A model generated the notes under the pieces. That model did no database searches. It was not told where the DNA came from and saw only the letters and a list, made by a program, of their open reading frames with translations. This document shows positions 11,033-23,700 of a stretch of 64,000 nt of DNA, in pieces. The position numbers and the translations under genes were made by a program. This DNA is from Carya illinoinensis (taxonomy: Eukaryota; Streptophyta; Magnoliopsida; Fagales; Juglandaceae). Positions within the stretch are counted from its first letter, which is position 1. The number at the start of each line of letters is the position of its first letter. The stretch spans positions 19,755,001-19,819,000 of the forward strand of contig NC_056758.1 of assembly GCF_018687715.1 (NCBI RefSeq). The letters run 5' to 3'.

Positions 11033-12115
11033 ATGATGAGGCCAAGAAAGTCTACTCAAGAGCCTCAGGGCGATACGTCGAGAGATGATGCCATAGCCCA
11101 AGCACTAAGGCAAATGACTGAGTTTATACAGCAGAATTTTAGACCACAACAAGGAGGGCCTAGTGGAGTGGTGCAAGCTGGATGCAGCTATGAGCGCTTT
11201 CTAGCGCATAGAACTCCAACCTTTACTGAAAAAGAGGATCCACTTCGGGCTAGAAAGTGGGTTAGAGATTTAGAAAGAACGTTTGAAGTATGTGGTTGCA
11301 TTGGGGTGCAACAAGTGCTTTATGCCAGTTATCTGTTGCAAGGCACTGCTTCTGAATGGTGGGATACAAAAAGAGTAATGTTGGAGTCAGAATTTGGGTC
11401 TTTCGCCGCTGTGTCCTGGCAGGGCTTTAAGAAAGAATGTAATGATTGATTCTTTCCTGCTTCTGTGAGGTGGCAAAAAGCAAGAGAGTTCACAAGCTTG
11501 GTCCAAGGGAGTATGACCGTGGAACAGTACGCCCGAAGATTTATAGAGCTTGGATGATTTGCTCCCCACCTCATCGCCATGGAGGAGATGCAGGCCGAGC
11601 ATTTCCAGGAGGGTCTGTGTCCTGATATATGCAGAATGGTAGTCTGCCACTGGATTACAACTTTTCAGGAATTAGTTGATCTAGCCACTCTAGCAGAGCA
11701 TGAGGTTAGTTTGAATGTGGGCTCCCCTTCTAGGTCAGAAGAGGCTGAACATTGATGGTGAAGGAAGTAGTTCTGGATCACCACAAAAGTTTATGCAAAG
11801 GACAGGAATCCGATCGTTGGCAACCCCTGGTGTGTGTATGGGAGGCCGAGTTCCAGTTTGTGACATATGTAATAGAGCTCACGGAGGTGAGTGTCGTCTG
11901 GGTAGTAACCAATGTTTTGAATGCAGTCAGACAGAGCATGTTGCTCGTGAGTGCCCTAGTCAAGTTCAAGAAAGCCGTGGAGCTCGTCGTAGTGGTAGAA
12001 ACCAGAGGCAATTAACTTGGGCTTGAATGTATGCAGTGACTCTTGGTACCGTTGGAGGCGAGATTATGGAGACTCAGAATGCTGGAGTCATGGCAGGTAT
12101 GGGTCTAATCTAATC
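11033..12115 (+). pseudogene. gag: Retrotransposon gag with CCHC zinc knuckle, broken
   Basis: The frame starts at the paired ATGs at 11033/11036 (MMRPRKS). It contains the retrotransposon gag core (LQGTASEWWDTKR, then SMTVEQYARRF and LVDLATLAEHE) and a zinc knuckle CFECSQTEHVAREC with C-x2-C-x4-H-x4-C spacing near 11917-11960. Stops occur at 11447-11449 and about 11555, the second at a codon that is arginine in relatives. A one-base shift lies between about 11710 and 11755. After the knuckle, ETQNAGVMAGM resembles the start of the protease domain, then similarity stops. Gag would form the particle that packages element RNA; this copy cannot. Confidence 0.9.
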
Positions 12116-13639
12116 TTTAGTGATGAACGCCCTGTGTGGTTTTTTTTTTTTTTTTTATATTATCGTGGCTTGGAGAGAATGGCATGATCTGGGTGACCTT
12201 TTAGGAAGTAGAATAATTGAGTTCTTTGGTTCCGTGGAGTTTATGAAATGGTCTATGACGTAGTAGGTTGTAAGTTCAACAAATTTCAAGGATAGATTTT
12301 ATGAAGTTTCGGCAAAGTTTTAAGGTTTTGCAGATCTTAGGAAATGATTGGTTATTATTTAAGATTTTAAATTTTGAAAGTTTCGGGAGTCGATTGTTTT
12401 ATTATTAGATATAAGTTCATTGACCTAAGGATTTTGGGGGAAGGAGTTTTGCATAATTTAAGGTTATAGGGTCGCAGATTTGAAGGACTGATTTTTTTTA
12501 ATGAGATTGAAGTTTTTAGTTTCGCAGGATTGGTGTGCTAGTATGATTTATTTTGGAGATTGATTAGGCTGTAATATTAAAATTGGGGTTATCCATTGGG
12601 ATGATGGTTTGAAACAACTGTTGTGTTTATCTTGAGAATTAATTGCGACTTGAAGTCATACGAATTTAAATTTGTGAGGCCATACTTTTCTTTGGAGATC
12701 AAGTATCCAGTTGGGAGAATTAGGAATATTGTTATTTAACTTGAAAAGAGATTGTTAGGTCACCATGTGTGGTGTATGAAAAAAAAAATCTTGGAAGTTG
12801 AAACTTATGCATCAACGGTGAGTAGCATAATCATATGTATAAAGTAATAAAGCATTAGGATCCATGAGTGTTGTTCAATAGTTTTTGATGGATTGAAGAT
12901 TTAAACAGTATGGCCTATCTTGAGATTTATTTGTGAAGTGCTATTGAAGGAATTAGTTGTGCCCAAACTAGAGTTTTTGAGAGTACAAGTAGGTGGGTGA
13001 GTTACCAAGAGCATTTCGATTATGTCTAGGTGAAGTCAATGGTAGTTTATAGTGAGTTAGTTATTGCAAGATTAGATATTGTTCAAAATATAGGTAATGA
13101 GCTTGAAGTGTGGGATATCGGATAGAAGTTATAGGCGCTCTCATTGGTTGGCCGAGAAGGACTTGGGCCTTTTGGATATGTTCCTTATCTTTAGAACAGA
13201 CAGGTGTATTTTGGGATGATGTTATGTGTTTTCAATTTGGAGCCTGGAGTTTGATTAGTACGGTTTCTGTCATCAATCAATGGATGTATTTTTGTGGAAT
13301 GTTGGTTTTTGATTAGGGCAGCGATGGCCAACTGAGGAATGAGTGGAGATTTGTGGTTTTTAGAGGTATATGATTTTCTATGGAAATGTGGTAAACGTTT
13401 TCTTGTGATAAGGTGTGGATTGAGCTTGTACTTGATAATGTTAATTTATGAGGATATAACCTTTATGTATTTTGGCGAGTTATCAGAGTGCGCGCGAAAG
13501 CATGATTTTCGGAGATACTTAGGTCTTCAAATTTTGTATTGATTTTGAGGAATTAGTAGTGATTCGAAGTTTTAATGGGAGATTAATCTTTTGGCGCTGA
13601 TGTTTGACCTCACAAATTTTGAGAACGAAATTTCTTTTT
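12116..13639 (+). other. Non-coding module replacing pol, shared with the element at 58-64 kb
   Basis: No reading frame of note. The stretch aligns block by block with 60890-63750, for example ATGGCCTATCTTGAGATTTA (about 12910 and 62838) and TGGCGAGTTATCAGAGTG (about 13472 and 63201). It starts within the protease region and ends before the polypurine tract. Its conservation between two separately inserted elements shows it is part of the mobile unit. Confidence 0.85.
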
Positions 13640-13651
13640 AAGGAGGGAGGA
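13640..13651 (+). other. Polypurine tract
   Basis: AAGGAGGGAGGA sits immediately before the 3' LTR, as expected for the plus-strand primer of reverse transcription. It is preceded by the GAGAACGAAATTTC box typical of this family's 3' end. Confidence 0.9.
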
Positions 13652-15509
13652 TGTGACATCCCGTTTTTACGTGTATTTTCACTGAAGGAGTATTTTAATT
13701 TAATTAATATATTGGTTTTTTTTATTTTAAATTACTGTATTTTAATTGGTTTTATTTTAATTTGATGTGATGTTTAATTTATTTTAGTCGTTTTATGGTT
13801 TTTAAAATCGTTTTCGTCGGTTGAGTTTTGAATTCCGGAGGTGAAGATTGGACCTCATTTTCTTTCTCTATCTTTTCTTCTCTTTTTTCTTTTTCCTTTT
13901 TTCCTTTTTTCTTTTTCCTTTTCTTCTTTTCTTCTTTCTTTCTTTTTCTTCTTCTTCTTTTTCCTTCTCTCCCCACACGCGCAAGCTCTCTCCCTATCTT
14001 CTCGTCGATGTCCAGCCTTCAGCCCCGACCCACCGCCGTCCAGCCAACGTGGCCAACACCTCCCACCCAAAAAAAGCCCCCTCCGGCCGGTGAACACCCC
14101 CACCAAAAACCAGCCCCATCTGAGCCGCCGTTAACCCCTACAGCCCATCTCAGCCGCTCGACTTTGAGCCATTTCAGGTGCCGTCGCTCCACCTCTGACC
14201 ACCATCTCTTCATCACTTCATCCCCTACCTCTTGTCTTCCTAACCCACCCATTTCCGGCCCCGATCCGTTGCCGGAGCAGCTCCCACAAGCTCAACTCTG
14301 ATCTGCCCATTTTTGCACTTCCACCGCCATTTCCACCGCCACCCACGGCCAAAACTCACTTCCATTAACTTCATAAACATCTCTAGACCATTTCCTATCA
14401 ATTTCGTGTCTTGGTTTGTCCCCATTCGAAAGTGGGTATTTTATAACCCACAGCCACACTGTATTTTACATTGTTACGTTGCTTTTTCTCTGTCATTTGC
14501 AACATTGTGATCCTTTGAAAAATACCTTAGAGCGCTGTAAGTATTTTTCAAACTCTATTTTAGATTTAAATATATTTTTGCTCTTACAATAAATTATTTG
14601 ACTGGTTGGTTGATTCCGAACTGAGTCCGAGGAGTTCAGAGGTCGGATATATTGAGGACGGAGTTGCTTGGTTTTGTTGTTTTTGTGTTTGGTTGGATGT
14701 TTTGTATCTTGAGGTGTGCATTGCATGTATGTACATGTGTTGGAACTTGAAAACTGGGCTTTCAAGAGAGAAATGTTTTTGGTATATGTAAACGATTGGA
14801 TTGACTGGTTTGAGTCAGAGGCACATGTAGGGATGGTGGTAAACAGGGACGGTGGTAGAATCCCGCCTGTGATTCTTGCCTACGGTGCACGCGTAGGGAC
14901 GGTGGTGAGGAGGGATGGTCGTAGAGTCCCGCCTGCGATTCCCACCTACAGTGCTTTGATGGTCTGGTTTTTGTGCCATTATCGGGGATAATGGCGAGGT
15001 TATGTTTAAAGGTTATGTTTTGGGCCAAAATGGGATTTTGGCATGCGTGGAAAAATGTGATTTTTATGGGACATGTGCATTTGCATTCTTTCATGCATAT
15101 TGTTGAGTTTAATATGCTTTTATCTTGTGGCGTTTGGATCTTTACTTACCTGCGGCACCATTTTGGTACCGTAGATTTTGATGCAAAGGTCGAGGAGGAG
15201 GAGGAGGCTGAGCCCGAGGAGGCGGCTCTGCCGGAGTATTGATTTAGAGTTTATGCCTTGTAGTTTGGTTTGAAACAATATTTGTGGCTTGTAATAATTT
15301 ATTATGTATGTTTTGAACGGCTTTGTATTAAACATAGAAAAATTCTGGTACTTAGTTATATGACTTTGTTTATCCGCTGCATGTTTTCTTTTGCGCACTT
15401 GTTGCATGTTCACACACTTGGCACTTGGCGATAGGGTGGTGACCCGTGTTGTCATCATCCTAACGTCTCGATTTCCACGTGTCCGTACGTGGGATTTTGG
15501 GGCATCACA
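13652..15509 (+). repeat. 3' LTR (1,858 bp)
   Basis: Matches the 5' LTR throughout, with scattered substitutions and one fewer copy of the 66-bp internal unit (14820-14955). The ending open frame is kept here with the tail EEEEEAEPEEAALPEY before a TGA at about 15240. Confidence 0.93.
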
Positions 15510-15909
15510 CATGTCATGGCATGGACCATGGCATGCCTACTAGGCAGTCTTGGCTATACCATGGCATGCCTGTGGCTCATTAGTGGTGCTGTCAAGGCAT
15601 GTCAATGGTTGTGTCGAGTCTTGGCCCATAGCCACTTTCTTAGGGGTTTTGACATTATGTTAGGGATCACATTGGTGGTGGTGCGGTGGCTTGGGTAGCA
15701 AAGTATGGTGGTGCATGGAGGAGAGAACCCATGAGAAGGAGAGGGAGCATGAGAGGGATGGGCATTTTGACTGGGCTATTGTTGGGGATGGAGGTGATCC
15801 CCGATGAGAGGAGGTGGTCGTGGTGGTGCTCGGTTGGGCTAGAAGTTGATGATGGCGGCACACAGTGGAGAGAAATGGTTGAAAACCATTTAGGGTTGAG
15901 CTACTGTAG

Positions 15910-15981
<72 letters not shown>

Positions 15982-16384
15982 GCGTGGGGGCTTAGGTTCC
16001 ATGGTGGAGGGTTGCTGGTGTGAGGGGGAGCTGCTAGTGGTGGTAGTGAGACTGGGAGGCCTGCGGCAGTGTTGGGCTAAGCTAAAGGGATTCGGTGGAG
16101 GGGAGGGGAGCTATCTGTCAGGCTTAAGGGGAGACAAAGGAGAGACAAGGAAAGAGAGGAAATGGGGGGTTAAGACTAGGAGCTTGGGTAATTAATCCAA
16201 ATCCTTCATCTTGGGGTCTTCAAAATGATCTAATGGTGGGCTTTAAATGCTGATTTGAAAATATGTAAACATTGATTTAACTAAAAACACAGAGAGGAGT
16301 TAAGATAGAATATTATTTAATTAAACTTTAGTTTATAAAATATAATCTTTCATCATTAATTAAATGATGAAGTTTTGGTAATTA
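15510..16384. other. Unclassified repeat debris
   Basis: GCATGG-rich text at 15515-15660 and GGTGGTG-rich text at 15670-15900 resemble the region left of the hAT element, so this is probably its continuation. Open frames here come from the GA-rich and TGG-rich composition. No gene is supported. Confidence 0.5.
15909..15979. repeat. (GA)n microsatellite
   Basis: About 34 uninterrupted GA dinucleotides. A likely length-variable marker. Confidence 0.97.
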
Positions 16385-16612
16385 CTTTTTTTTTATATAT
16401 ATATATATATATAGCAAACATAGCACTTTGTATTCATTTAACAACAACAAATTACATCATAGATTCAGACCAAATAATTTGAGAGATACATTCAGGGAAA
16501 GAATCCCACCAAACTATCAAATCATCTAGATGCTTAGCAAATCTTGCTAAGGTGTGAGTTGTAACATTTGCCATCCGCCCCTTATGTTGAACTGAACATC
16601 TTGGTATTCTAT
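16385..16612 (-). pseudogene. 5'-truncated LINE tail (end of RNase H domain plus A/TA-rich tail)
   Basis: Read on the minus strand from 16611, one frame gives GRMANVTTHTLARFAKHLDD and ends IIWSES before a stop. This matches the C-terminus of plant LINE RNase H (compare AAHSLAKFGL in the LINE at 20.8 kb). It is followed by about 40 bp and then a (TA)n-A9 tail at 16413-16385. Typical of an abortively copied LINE; no clear TSD was found. Confidence 0.75.
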
Positions 16613-18866
16613 TTTGTTTTCGTTTATTTTTTATATTATTCCAATTTTATTTTATTTTTCATGCTCTCACTTTTCAAATAGTGCAACTCCGCATGGCTGT
16701 GCTAGAAGAGTCTTCCACAACATTCCTTTGAAATACACTCAGGCGCACACACTTGGGAGTTGGCACCGTAGCGCCCAAATGGTTGCCTCAAATGTTCCCC
16801 AGACCTAGCATTTCACTCATGCAACATTTTTAGGGAAGTTTACTTTTATCCTTTCAATTTGTCATCTCTTTTGATTCTTCACATTGGGGACAATGTGTTC
16901 TTTAAGTTTGGGGGTAGGCGTCATTTATTTTGGGATTATCTAGTTATTTTCACAAAAAAAAAAAAAAGATAAAAAACAAAAACAAATTATTGAGAAGTTT
17001 TGAAAATCACAAAAATATTTTGTTTTCCTTTTGTTTTGTTTTTGAGTTGATGACCACAAGCCTATGATATTACCTGATTGAAATTGAGTTTGATTCTTGG
17101 AAAATGCTAAATTTGTCTTGTTTGTGCTTAATTCTTGTGTTAAGTTGGGTTGTTTGAATTCCTTTGAACACTATTGCACAATACCATGATCAATAAGTTG
17201 CTTTGTTGGCTTAGAGTATATTTATGTGAATTATATATTTTCTAAGATCTCACTGAACTCTAGAACCTATTTGATAATCTCTCGAGACAAAATCCTAAGC
17301 AGCACACCACTAGAGAAATGATCTAGGCCATCTTTGGAACGTTTGAGTTTTTCTAGCCTACCCTAATTATCTATCTCTAGTCACCCCTTTGTGCCTTAAA
17401 CACATTGGCCATTTTTCTTTCATTAACCCACATTTACCACACCTTTTAGCCCATAAACAATCATCCTACATTTTCAAGAAAATTTGTTACTTGCTTAATA
17501 ATTGGAAAAAAGAAAAAGTTTGTTAAAGAGTTAAAAGAGCAAGAGCAAGTTTTGTTATTCTATCATAAAAAATTAAAATAAACAAATGAGAAAAAAATGA
17601 AGAAAAAATAATACAAATAATACAACCCAAATTACAAGAGAATAGGAAACATTCAGTTCTCGAAATTCTTGAAGTACCCTTCAATAATTGGTGGATAGCT
17701 TTTTCTAAACAACTCCAATAAGAGTAATTTTAGTATCTAGAAAAAGCTAAGAGAAAATCATAGAACTTTTGTGTTAAACCCTTGGCCAGAAACGAATATT
17801 TAGAAGTCAGAAAAGGCGCATCAATTCAGAAGTTGCAAAACTACCGAATTCATGAAATATCCCTCAGTATTTAGAGCATAACTTCTTGTTAAAAAACTCC
17901 AATAAGGGCAATCTCGGTGGCTACGGAAAGCTGAGATAAAAACCTACAACTTTTGTGTTTAAGGGAGGCTGAAAATGAAGATCTTCAAGGACGAAATGGT
18001 GCTTCAAGCAGGAGGTCGAAAATCTGCAAAATTGGAGTTCATCAACGATAGAGATTCTTGATCTACATAGAGTTTCCTTCATAAATCTTTAATCTTCCCT
18101 TTGTATAATTCTCATTATGAATTTCATAATTTTTATGGTTTGTTTTGATTAGATTATGAACTAATTTCTATTGCTAAGGCTACGATGTAGCCTCTCCATG
18201 ACAACCCCAAATCTTATTTCATTGTGACCATAATTTTATCATTCCTTTTGAGTATACATCATTGAGTTTAATTCCTTCAATTATTTGGTCAATAGTTGAA
18301 TGATTTTTTGTGCATGTTAATTTGAGAAATGATGCATGTAGTTTAGCTTCGTATGATGTATGCCATGGATTGAACAAAAGATAGGAATGTGCCAACATGA
18401 TTTGTGCAGCTTTTATGTGAAATATTATTAATCTTAATGTGCTCAAATACTTTCAAATTTTCATAGACATATCGCGGGTTATCGTAGGTTGAGTAATTCT
18501 AATTCTACTCGAGAGAGGGTCTTAGATAAGTTAGAATATTTCATCGTCAAGTAGGATGATAATGGATTGATTGTATGGTTAGGATTTGGGATTGGATTAG
18601 TTAGGTGAGTCAAATGCCTTAGTGTTTTATTCTTGGATGAAATGTTCTTCTTTTCAATTGTTTGGTCAATTCTTTAGTTGTTGATTTAATTTAATTTGTT
18701 GCTATTTTTCTAATTCAAAATCCATCACTTTTCTTGATTTTCAAATAACTTAGAATTAGAACAATTTCAATAGTTAATACATAAATAGTCCTCATGGGTT
18801 TGACATCTTTCTTATCATTATATTATTTGGTATGATTTCGTACACTTGCAAAATTTCATAGCATCA
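16613..18866 (+). mobile_element. Athila-like retroelement 3' end and LTR, degenerate
   Basis: At 16880-16916 the strand reads CACATTGGGGACAATGTG and then TTAAGTTTGGGGGTAG. From memory this pair of motifs stands just before the 3' LTR in Athila/Tat-lineage Ty3/gypsy elements, the second being the polypurine tract. About 1.95 kb later the sequence TTGCAAAATTTCATAGCATCA (18847-18866) resembles such an LTR's end. Two related 200-bp blocks (about 17640 and 17840, both with AACTCCAATAAG) lie between. No TSD was identified and the exact LTR start is uncertain. Confidence 0.55.
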
Positions 18867-19421
18867 ACTACCCATTTGCCAATCGGTTTTGATGCTCATG
18901 GAAGGAGATTGGCATGCATAAAATTGAGTGCTTTGAAGCATTTGCTTAGGGTAAAATGGGCAGAGGTGATGGTGTGAGGGGGTGGCCAAATTAGGTACAA
19001 AGAATTCTTGAAAGAACAAGGGTACTTGGTTTTAACATAACTTCATTTTCATGGTGAACAGTTGTGATTTTGGCTTGGCTTATGAATTTCTTTTGGCCAA
19101 ATCTTAGGTCTGGTTTTAGGGGGTATCATGAGGTTTGTGGAAGAGGCATTGGTTTTGTGGCTTGTTGAAAGGTTGTATGGTTTTCCACCAAGGGTGTCGA
19201 TTGGTGGGTTGTGGTGCATTGACATGCTTTTGCCTCAAGTGACATGGGTTGGGTTGATTTTAACCTTCAAGGGTTGTCTAAGAGTGAGGAAAATAAGTGC
19301 AAAATATAAAAATTTCAGATCTAAAGTTATGAAGAAAAGACCTTGAAGAAGACTATGCAAGTCATGATGCTTTGAGTTACTATTCATTTGTGAGATGAAT
19401 ATTAATCCCTAACTCAAGTTA
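18867..19421. other. Unclassified sequence
   Basis: No gene, repeat array or element end was recognised. The 72-codon frame at 19128-19346 has no recognisable family. Confidence 0.4.
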
Positions 19422-20730
19422 TGTAATACCCAGCCGACAATCCAGACCCAATAAAACCCAAGCCCAAGCCCATAGAAACCCTAAGATTTTTCTTTTTCCT
19501 TTGTTTTACTTTTTCCTCTTTCCCACATACCACCATCTGCATGAAACACCCCACCCCCGATTGTTTTTCCCCTCTTCCCAAATAGTTTTTATTTTTTTCT
19601 TCCTACTTCTTCTTTCCCATCTTTCCCAGATCACACCACGCCCTCAAAAATTCTCTCATCCCTCCACTCAATCCATGGCAAGCTATAGCATGTCATGCAA
19701 TCTCTCTCACTTGGACTCACCTACACCCGAATCCACCACCTTTAGTCCGCAGGCCACCTCCAAGTCTCCATGCCCAGACCACCATGATGATCACCCCAGC
19801 TAACCTCCCCCACCACCCTGCTCAGCCAACTTGCACCACTAACACCTAAATCTTAGCCATCAATCACCATGGGACAAGCCTCCATGTTCCCTCTTTTTTC
19901 TACTTCAAAATAGAGTCGCTTTTCATTCACGCCGAGCCATCACCAGCCATGTCTCCTCAAGCTCGATTCCAGCGCACCACCATGATCCTTAGCCAGTCAC
20001 CCAGACCATGTCACAGTGGTTCTTCTCCATTTTTCTCTCAGTGAGTAGTTCTCTCTATCCATCTCTATTTTTCTCTCCATAACCTCTCATCACTCTATCT
20101 CTCTCTTCCTTTATTACTCAATCATGCAAAATCGACGGCAGTTTCTTCTAGAGTAGTTGACCTCCGTCCAACCACTTTTGGGTCACCCAGCTCCATCGCA
20201 TGCCTCTCCCACGAGTCTTTGTTTTCCATTTTCATGTTTGGGAAAGCTCTGCCACTCAAAGCTTGGTGTTCCTTCGTGTGTGTTTGTGATGCCGCAGCCC
20301 AAGTTTGTCTCCCTCACGTATGGTTGCCTTAAAAGGCTGTTGTTAATTTTTATATTAGTCTATTAACCTAGTGTGCAAGAGATTTTTTTATTACGTTAAT
20401 ACCCTTTTATTGTGAAAGTGATGACCGAATATGTTTTGAATGGAATTTTAGCATGGGTTTCTATTTTCTAGTTTTGACTTGTTTTAAGTTGGGTTTTGTT
20501 TAATCTTTTTAAATTAGACATAATTTTACTCCGATAAATGTATTAGCCATAAACTTGATTTCCTAGAAAATATTTAAAGGCTTTAATTATATTATCTAGT
20601 ATTAAATTTTACAACTAGATTTTGATAATAAATTGTAATCGTTTAATCTCTTGTTTTAAACACTTGAAGCCTAGTATATAGAAATAAATATTTGATAGTT
20701 TTAAATTGGATATTGATTAGTAGTTTACAT

Positions 20731-20768
<38 letters not shown>

Positions 20769-20797
20769 GGAGAACATGCTTCATTAATCAAAAAAGC

Positions 20798-23700
20798 TTA
20801 CAAAGTACTTGAATCACTCCAAAGAATATTAGAAATTACAGAAGGGTATGCTCCCCACCATAGATTAATATTCTGCACACTTAAACCAAACTTGGCAAGT
20901 GAATGTGCTGCTTTATTGTAGCTTCTACTAACATGTTGCACTTCACAGATACCAAACCGTGTCATCAATTCCTTAGCCTCTCTAATAACATTGCCAAAAG
21001 TAGCCTTTGAAGATCCTTGCATATTGAACTCTCTAACAACCAACAATGAGTCACTTTCAATTATAAGATTATGAATTCCAAGGTGAATGCAGAACTGTAG
21101 TCCTCGAAGAATAGCTAAAGCCTCAACTTCAACAACAATCATGATAGAAACTTCTTTCTTTGTAGCAGACATAATTACCTCTCCCTTAGAATCTCTGACA
21201 ATAGCTCCTGTTCCAGCCACTGAGCCATTAGAGGAAAAAGCTCCATCTACATTAAGTTTAAACACGCCAGAAGGCGGGGATTCCCATCTGCATTGTTGTC
21301 TGATAACTGAAACAGGTTTACTCTTGAGTTCCTTATATGACTTCTACATTGCTAAAGCATTTCCAACAATAGTCTCAACATTCACTACTTTTGCCTCGAA
21401 CATCTTCATGTTTCTTTTATACCAACAGCTCCAGCATATTAGGAAAAACAACTCAAGCATCTCTAGTCCCTTATTCTATTGCAGCCTCTGAACTATGTCA
21501 AGAAAAGTTTCATGTTCTCTTATAACTACCATTGAAGGGAAATAAAGAGACCATACTTCTTTTATGGAAGGGCAGGAGCAAAGTGCATGTAGTGTATTTT
21601 CCTTTTCTGCATTACAGAAATCACAACCCTCCTCTGTTAACACCTTCTTTTTCTGTAAATTGGACTTTGTTGGTAGAATCCCTTTGGTAGCTTTCCAAGC
21701 AAAAATTCTCACCTTTGAAGGAAGCTTCATATTCCATATAGATTTCCACACTCTTCTCAACAACATAGCATTAGAGGATTCCCCATTCTGTCTGTTTGAA
21801 CATAAAGGTTTAAACATCCTATAAGCACTTTTGATAGTATAAATACCATTTGCTTCTTTATTCCAATAGATTAGATCCTCCCCATCTTGACTAAGCACAA
21901 TCTTTAAAATTTAAAGAGCTATATCAGGTGTAAAAAGAGAATTAATCTTTCCCACATCCCACACTCTTTGATTAGCAACAAATAAAGATTCCACAGTAGC
22001 ATCCTCCTCTCTAAACACTTTTGCATTCTCACTTAGGAAGGACCTGTTCTGCTGTCTTGTAACAGTTTTAACCATATCCTTACTTTGTGTCCCGAGCCAA
22101 TTCTCCATTGACATCCCTCTTGCATTTTATGCTTTGTTCCCCAAATACCTCTCCATACATAAGAGGGATTATAACCCAATGCAGCATCTAAAAAATGTGT
22201 TTTGGGGAAATATCGAGCTTTGAAGACCTTGTCTAGTAAGGATTTAGTATTTTGCATAATCCTCTAACCATTTTTTGCCAGAAGAACATCATTAAACACT
22301 CTCAAATCTTTAAATCCCATTCCCCCATTATGTTTAGTATCACACATCTTAGCCCAGCTCATCCAGTATATTTTGTGCTCTTACTTTCTTTGACCCCACC
22401 AGAATTTTGTCATCAATTGCTCAAGTTCATAACACAAAGAGGAAGGTAATTTAAAACAGCTCATAGCATAGGTTGGAATTGAGAATGCCACAGCCATTAT
22501 TAATATTTCTTTCCCTCCAACTGAGAGCATCTTCTATTTCCATCCTTGTAACTTCTTCCAAACTTTATGTTTTATATCAGAAAAAGCTCTATACTTTGCT
22601 CTCCTTACCAAAGGTGGCAGCCCCAAATATTTCTCAAACTGCTGGCTGTTCTGCACTCCCCAAAGCTCCAAGATATCATTTCTTGTTTCAGGGATCACGT
22701 TTGTACTGAAAATAATGCCTGTTTTACCTCTATTTATCATTTGACCTGAAGCCATCTCATAACAGTGCAAAAGATGTTGAATCCTTTGGTTTTCATACAC
22801 ATTTGCCTTACATAATAAAATACTATCATCAGCAAAAAGTGAATGTGATAGTCTAGGAGCACCTCTGCAGATTCTTATAGGTGTGATCTCACCATTCCCT
22901 TCAGCCTTCTTGAGTAAAGATATTAGACCTTCTATGCAAAGAAGGAACAAATAGGGGGATAAGGTGTCCCCTTGTCGAAGCCCTCTTGAAGGAATTATAG
23001 GTCTTTTAGGCTCACCATTAATCAAAACTGAGAAAGAGACAGTTTTTACACACATCATCAAAAGATCAATCCATTGAGTATTAAAGCCCATTCTAGACAT
23101 TACACTCTCAATAAAAGACCATTCCACCCTATCATAAGCTTTTCTCATATCCAACTTAATGGACATATAACCCTCTTTTCCTTTTCTCCTTTGTCTCAAG
23201 TAATGCATCACTTCATAGGCTATAAGTATATTATCTGAAATAATTCTACTAGGAACAAAAGCACATTGTGAAGTAGAAATAACCACATCAAGCACTTGTT
23301 TAAGCCTATTTGCCAGAACTTTAGAGATTAACTTGTACACCACATTGCAAAGGCTAATAGGCCTAAATTTAGAAATCATTTTAGGCTTGCACTTCTTTGA
23401 TATCAAGGTTATAAAAGTAAGATTTAGTGATGAGGGAATTGTACTAGTTATGAGGGCCTGTAGGACAGCAGAGGTCACTTCATTGCCTACAATATGCTAG
23501 TATTGTTGGAAAAATAGTGGTGGCATACCATCAGGTCCTGGTGATTTGGTAGGATGCATCTGGTTTAAAGCTGCTTTGACTTCCTCACTTGTAAAATCCT
23601 TTAATAGCTCTACATTCATATCCTCAGTTACTCTTCCACTCAGACCTTCCAAGAAATCCAGCTCCTCATTCAGATTGCTATTTTGTTGCTCAAATTGAAA

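Larger units (their letters stand above)
8831..15509 (+). mobile_element. Ty3/gypsy-type LTR retrotransposon, gag remnant only (non-autonomous)
   Basis: The element is 6,679 bp and flanked by the exact 5-bp duplication CATGT (8826-8830 and 15510-15514). LTRs start TGTGACAT and end TCACA. A primer site for initiator Met tRNA follows the left LTR and a polypurine tract precedes the right LTR. The 2.9-kb interior has gag and the very start of protease, then about 1.5 kb of non-coding sequence in place of pol. The two LTRs differ clearly (roughly 5-8% by eye near their starts), so the insertion is old. Confidence 0.95.

Noticed and set aside
15686..16195. 169-codon open frame with a long Arg-Glu repeat
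   Set aside because: It is opened by the GA microsatellite; flanking codons show no protein family.
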